A stretch of DNA of 64,000 bases from Anopheles merus (lineage: Eukaryota > Arthropoda > Insecta > Diptera > Culicidae). The notes under the pieces were generated by a model. That model did not search any database. It saw nothing but the letters and a program-made list of their open reading frames with translations, and was not told where the DNA came from. The DNA lies in NCBI RefSeq assembly GCF_017562075.2, contig NC_054084.1, positions 36,149,999 to 36,213,998 on the forward strand. The letters run 5' to 3'. Shown here one piece after another: positions 59,201-64,000 of the stretch. Each line of letters opens with the position of its first letter. The stretch's first letter is position 1. Both the position numbers and the translations under genes were made by a program.

Positions 59201-62200
59201 GTTGCTGGATTGTTGTACTTGATCTCTGACGCAGATCGCTTTACGATCTTCGACGGGGCTGGCTGTGTGTTCAATAAATCATAACGCCTGCTGCGATTGG
59301 CACATTTGAAGAAACATCGATTCTAGATGAAGATTTATCATTGCTTGGCCCTGACTCTGGGTGGTGAATGGTGGTTTATGATTTGCGCTTCATTATGCTG
59401 AAAGGGATACAAGTGGGTCGATACAAAATGGATCTAAATTCGTCTAAGCCGTTTTCAGGAAAATCTTTTAAGCTTTACAGCACTACCAGAGGAACTAAAC
59501 CTTAATCTTGTTGGAAGCTTTCAGTCTATTGTTAATGAACTAAATATTTAATCTGTATAATATTCATGCCCATAATAAATGTAGTTAGAGAACATAACAA
59601 TTTTACTGATCTTTTGTTAGGGTGTAACTTAACTTTTGTTTGATTATTGTAATATGAGAAAACTGAAACCAATGTGAAAAAATGCATAAGCGTTGTTTCA
59701 AAACGTTGTTAAACCTCTATCTGCATAGTAAACAATACCTAGTCACAAGTATGTGTAAAGAATCTGGAAAGAAACCACATTAAATTTACTTATTTAATTC
59801 AATTTAATTCACTAAACTCTGTGACCAAACAAAAATTCTCTAGATACGCTTCTTTTTCTTTAAATCCTTGCTGCTGAGCAACAAGTTCCAATTGGCAATC
59901 GTACCACATCTCTCAGGGATGATCGCACGACTTAGCTACATGCCCATCGTGGGTTCAATTCTCATATTCATCGTCACCGACTGATTGATACTATGTATCG
60001 AGCAACGAATGACTGTGACTTTATACGGCTGCGGGCTTTTACTACTAAATAAGTTTCAAAAGTCTGTATAAGCCAAGCCTGGGCACGTCCGCGTAGGTCG
60101 CCGCACCAATAAGAAGAAGAAGAAGAAGAACCATAGCTCACGTGTTTTTAGCAACAAAATATGATTGCAAAAATTAATATTATCAAAATATTCATGCCCT
60201 TTCACTTTATATAACTCGTGCAATGAAAAAGATCGCACAGATTTATAGAACATCAAAGCAATCCACAGATCTCGAACTTACATGATCTTCTGCGATCCTA
60301 CAACGTAAATAACTTCTAGCAGCGTTTTTTATGACTCCTCCAATCCATCAACATCAACAAAAAAAGGAAAACGAGAGTAATTTTAACGTACTTTTTCCAC
60401 CCATCTCCTCACTCTCGCGTAAGTGCGCAGCTTTCAGCCGAACCTAACCTTCCCTAACATCGCAACGCCGGCCACTTCGTTAGGTTCGCGCGTAATTGGA
60501 GCAATCAAGCTCTGGTGGTGGTGGTGGTGGTGGCCACATCTTACGTAATTCTATCTCTCTCGCGCCGTTTTTCGCATCGAATTCATTTCCCGTTAGGGGT
60601 GCTGCCCCATTCCACCGGCTCCACCATGCTTGTTTGTTTTCCATTTCATTTCGCACTGAACTGTGGCAAATGCCCTCCCCCTCCCTTCCCAAATCGGGAC
60701 CATCGGACATCGAAACTCATAATTTTACAAGTTATGTTTACGTTGTACCTTCACTGTAATGAAGGATTTTTGCGTTGTTTCTCCTCTCACTGTCTCCCTT
60801 TCTCGCGTGCCGCACATTTCGCTAGAAGGCCTAAGTAGCGTCCCATTTTCTCCGCATGTTTACCGATGACCGGCGAATGCCGCCACACCGTTTCGGCGGC
60901 GGTCAGTTTTCCATCACATTTTCCGCACACGCTTCACGTGGTGGTGCGCTTCCGTTTTACGTCGCAAAAAAACTCTTAAAATAAAACACAAAACAGTAGG
61001 GTAGCAATTTCATGCAGAAGGGGCAAGCCGTTGTGCGTCGTTATGTTGTTATGCTTTGATGCATCCTGGTTTTCCTCGTCGCAGCAATTGCGCCTCGTCC
61101 ATCTTCACTTTTCATTACACTGCTTTTGGTTTTTTTGCGCTCGATGGTTTGATTTTCGAGCAGGAAATCAACGTCTTCATCGCTTTGTCTGGAATCCCTT
61201 GCTTTGGAGGCTCTTTTCTCTAACGAGACCACTTCGAACGAACCATCATCCTCATGGTGCAGTGGCGCGTTCGGTGACGGTGAAATAGTGGTACATTAAA
61301 TTTAATAATCTAATGCCTCACGATTTAGGGCCAGTGGAAGAGAAGCGGGGTGCCCTTTTGGCCAGGTTTGCAGGTTTGTTGTGTCTGCGTCTGGCGCTTA
61401 CACACGCGTGATTTATGCGAGTTGTTTTACTAACTTTGGCATAATGTATGCTTTTTCGGGGGGTTCGGGTGGGTGCCAAGAAGAAGAGCGTGCTTTTTCC
61501 TCCGTCTTTGTGGTGTAAAGAGAACGGCAACGAGCTCCCGTAGTGGTTGAGCGATTTATACAAATTATATGATTAAATTACCATGCAGCATTATTGAACC
61601 TGCGCTTGTCGTTTTTGCCGCTGAGTGGAATTGTTTTGAAGTCTCTGCTGCTGCTGCTGATCGTCATGTTGTTAATGATGATGGGCTATAACATTTCCTA
61701 AGTGGGAGGGCGTTTTTCCCCCAAACTCTCCCCCGCAGGAAAGTAAGTTGTAATTTACGCCGGAATAAGGGAAAAATCTCTGCGCCTCTCACGAGCGCCA
61801 AAGCACACGATGGCACGATTTTGACCACCGATTTTGGGGGGCGTTTCGGGGCGTGTTGTTGCACTGCACAAGTGCACTACTACCGAGGGCGCATAGCGGC
61901 AAAAAAGGTAGCGGCGATAGGAAGGAAACACAAAAATGTTGTTTCTAGCGACGACTACAGCAAACGGACGCCGCAGACACATTGCTGCGCACGAGGAAAA
62001 GGTGTGTCCGATGAATGATGTTTTGTTGTTGTAACGGTTGCTGTTGCTATTTGTTAAAAAAGGGTATTTCCGAGACGAAAACAACACACCACACTAATCG
62101 CACCGTCGTGTCGTGGCTCTGTGATAGTTACGGGATGTTAAAATACGCCTGCGAGGGGCCAATCGTCAGACAAGCAGCATATACCGTTGACGGGTGGCAG

Positions 62201-64000
62201 GGCGGGATCGGATGGTAATCGGTTGATTGGATTTTTGAGCTTTTTCGCAGCCGCCAAAGCATAGCTTAATGCATGTTTAACAGGTGTCGGCTTTTTGGTG
62301 TTGGATTCCGCAAGGAAACACTTTGGTCGGAACGGTGTAACAGCAGTAAGTGAATTAAATCGCTTTACAAGTAGTTGGGTGTTGTTTTCCCTGTAAAAGT
62401 GTTTCAGAGTGATGTGGTTTTTTGCACCTCTATTCAACATGATAAGGCTTTTTTAGTCTAGGTTTAGTATTTCTTTGTGTTAAGTTGTTTACCGAGCATC
62501 TTTTCATTAAGAAAGAGCTTTTCTTGCAAAGATGCTGAATGTTTTTGTACTGTTTTGTGACTCATTTGCAATCGTAAACAGACGATATGATGGGGTTCTG
62601 CTATCTTTGCAAATAGTATTTGTTTGCTTTTGTCTTGTCAACTAGACTTGTTTCGATGATTAATTGAGTTCAAAGCGTAGTTAAATTCTGTAACAAAGCA
62701 TCTCTCTTGGAGACAAAGAAAATGATTCATCTCGTTGCAAATTGAAAGAGAGTTCAAGGAAGTTCAGAAATTTCTTTACCTCTCTATTTTATGGCGTTTT
62801 GCAAGATTGTGGTCTCTATTTGATAAACATTTATTTTATTCATTTTGTGAAAGATTTCTTTGACAAATACTTCAAAAAAGGGAATTTGATGACTAAATAT
62901 CATTATTTTTTGTATGATACTTGAATTACTATTTTCAGTATCATGAGTAAAGTGTGCCCAAAATAGTAACTGACTGGAGATAGAAAATAATTAAAACTAG
63001 GAAAAATTCAGTCAGAGCTAACATAATATGCTATAAAATATTTCGTAATGATGCCGATTTTGAAGCTGAATTAAAAAATATATGTTGAAAATATTATATT
63101 TAATCAGCATTAAACACTACAACCTGTGCAGCTTTGATAAAAAAAAAACAATAAGATCATATTCAACTCACTTGGAAACTAAAAACGATCTTAATTGTTA
63201 AAATCAACTGAAAATGACTTCAATTCATAAAAAAAAAACACTAATCCGATCAAGAAGCACCAGATTGAAATGAACCATTAAAAACTGAAACACCTGCCGC
63301 CATGCGCAATACAAAGTGGAGCAAAGCTATTGGAGAATAATGCATCCCCTCGAGGTGCAAAACCGAAGGATCAGATGCTGATTGAATCTTATTAAAACAA
63401 TTAAAATCTCATTTTCACGTTTCACAACGGTCGTCCACAACAAACACAACCCCCCACAAGGCACACAAGGCCGAAAGAATCGGTGCAGTACTGCTACTCC
63501 TTGTGCTTTCGCTTTCAAATGACCATCACAGTGGAAAATGCAATGCCGTGCGGTGTGTGTGCTCCATTAGTGGTGCAGAAATCATTTTCACCCGATTCGA
63601 CGATCTCAATTACACCACCGTGTCTCGTTAAAATGAGGGGTGGTCAGTGTGAAAAGCTGGTACAGTTCGTGAGACGCAAACGGCAAAGCAGCCCGCTCAA
63701 AACCTCCTGTTCATGTGCGGAGAAATTGATTTTAATGCTAATTCAAATGGCCTTAAGTGATCGTCAGCGTAAGTGAACGAATACCAATCGCTCTCGCCGG
63801 GGACTGTTCTCGGCCTCTAAACGATAATGCACAACGCGGCTTGGAAGAGGCAGTATGCACACATATGCGCATCGCCGTGTGCATCTTCGACCTTTTGCAC
63901 AAATGTGCAGCTAGCCGGAGGACAACTGGAGTTGGTCGGGTTTTGTTGCCAGCCGGAGGAACGGGTCGTTTCTCGAGCGCGCGCTCCGTTCAAAGTGGTT
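50254..64000. other. No gene recognised; probably intron continuing past the window
   Basis: Both strands contain only short frames without domains or coding-type codon use. Simple repeats: (GT)n 53378-53391, (CA)n 54920-54940, (GTG)n about 60511-60531, (GAA)n 60114-60130. A SINE-like remnant lies near 59930-60132. Confidence 0.5.
59930..60132 (+). mobile_element. SINE-like remnant with (GAA)n tail
   Basis: Contains CACGACTTAGCTACATGCCC followed by GTGGGTTCAATTCTCA, which resembles a tRNA-type pol III B box (GGTTCAANTC). About 100 bases on, the sequence ends GTCGCCGCACCAATAAG and a (AAG)n tail. Degenerate; the A box is poor and no target duplication was found. Confidence 0.35.

Overview
The window looks like nuclear DNA of a mosquito, most likely an anopheline. 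The genes are spliced and insect-like (GT-AG introns of 60-100 bp mixed with introns of 5-18 kb). The coding exons are rich in G or C at third positions inside AT-rich non-coding DNA. There are many short non-autonomous transposons, non-LTR retrotransposon scraps and CAG/GT microsatellites. The genus is an inference from style and protein similarity; nothing was searched.

Layout: (1) 1-195, + strand, last exon of a Cys-loop ligand-gated chloride channel subunit. (2) 197-4300, intergenic, with a 735-bp hAT-like element built from a degenerate GGAGTCG/CGACTCC minisatellite. (3) 4301-6028, +, amidase-signature enzyme of the FAAH2 type, about seven small frame breaks. (4) 6621-7687, -, BORCS6-like subunit of the BORC lysosome-positioning complex. 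(5) 7750-10500, no gene, nested retrotransposon fragments with clear target-site duplications. (6) 11628-22888, +, S-adenosylmethionine decarboxylase (AMD1/SamDC) in six coding exons, with a small upstream ORF. Its terminal TGA is followed without any other stop by 268 in-frame codons to 23695. (7) 27218-27975, -, a two-exon gene I do not recognise. (8) 28357-29081, a second hAT-like element family. (9) 29340-32044, +, 5' region and first coding exon of an unidentified gene. A 21-nt microexon at 50233-50253 probably belongs to it, which implies an 18-kb first intron. (10) 39656-47050, -, a lysosomal GH27 enzyme of the alpha-N-acetylgalactosaminidase type, in six exons, lying antisense inside that intron. 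(11) 50254-64000, no exon seen; probably more intron.

The genes are ordinary housekeeping functions (polyamine synthesis, lysosomal glycan breakdown, lysosome positioning, lipid amide hydrolysis) and do not form an operon or cluster. The most interesting signal is the open, coding-like extension behind the SamDC stop codon. It recalls the stop-codon read-through reported for human AMD1, but here it encodes a long tail with two hydrophobic segments.

A caution for any user: four of the six substantial genes carry single-base frame breaks, mostly in short homopolymers. I read these mainly as consensus errors. Protein lengths given below assume the frame is repaired.
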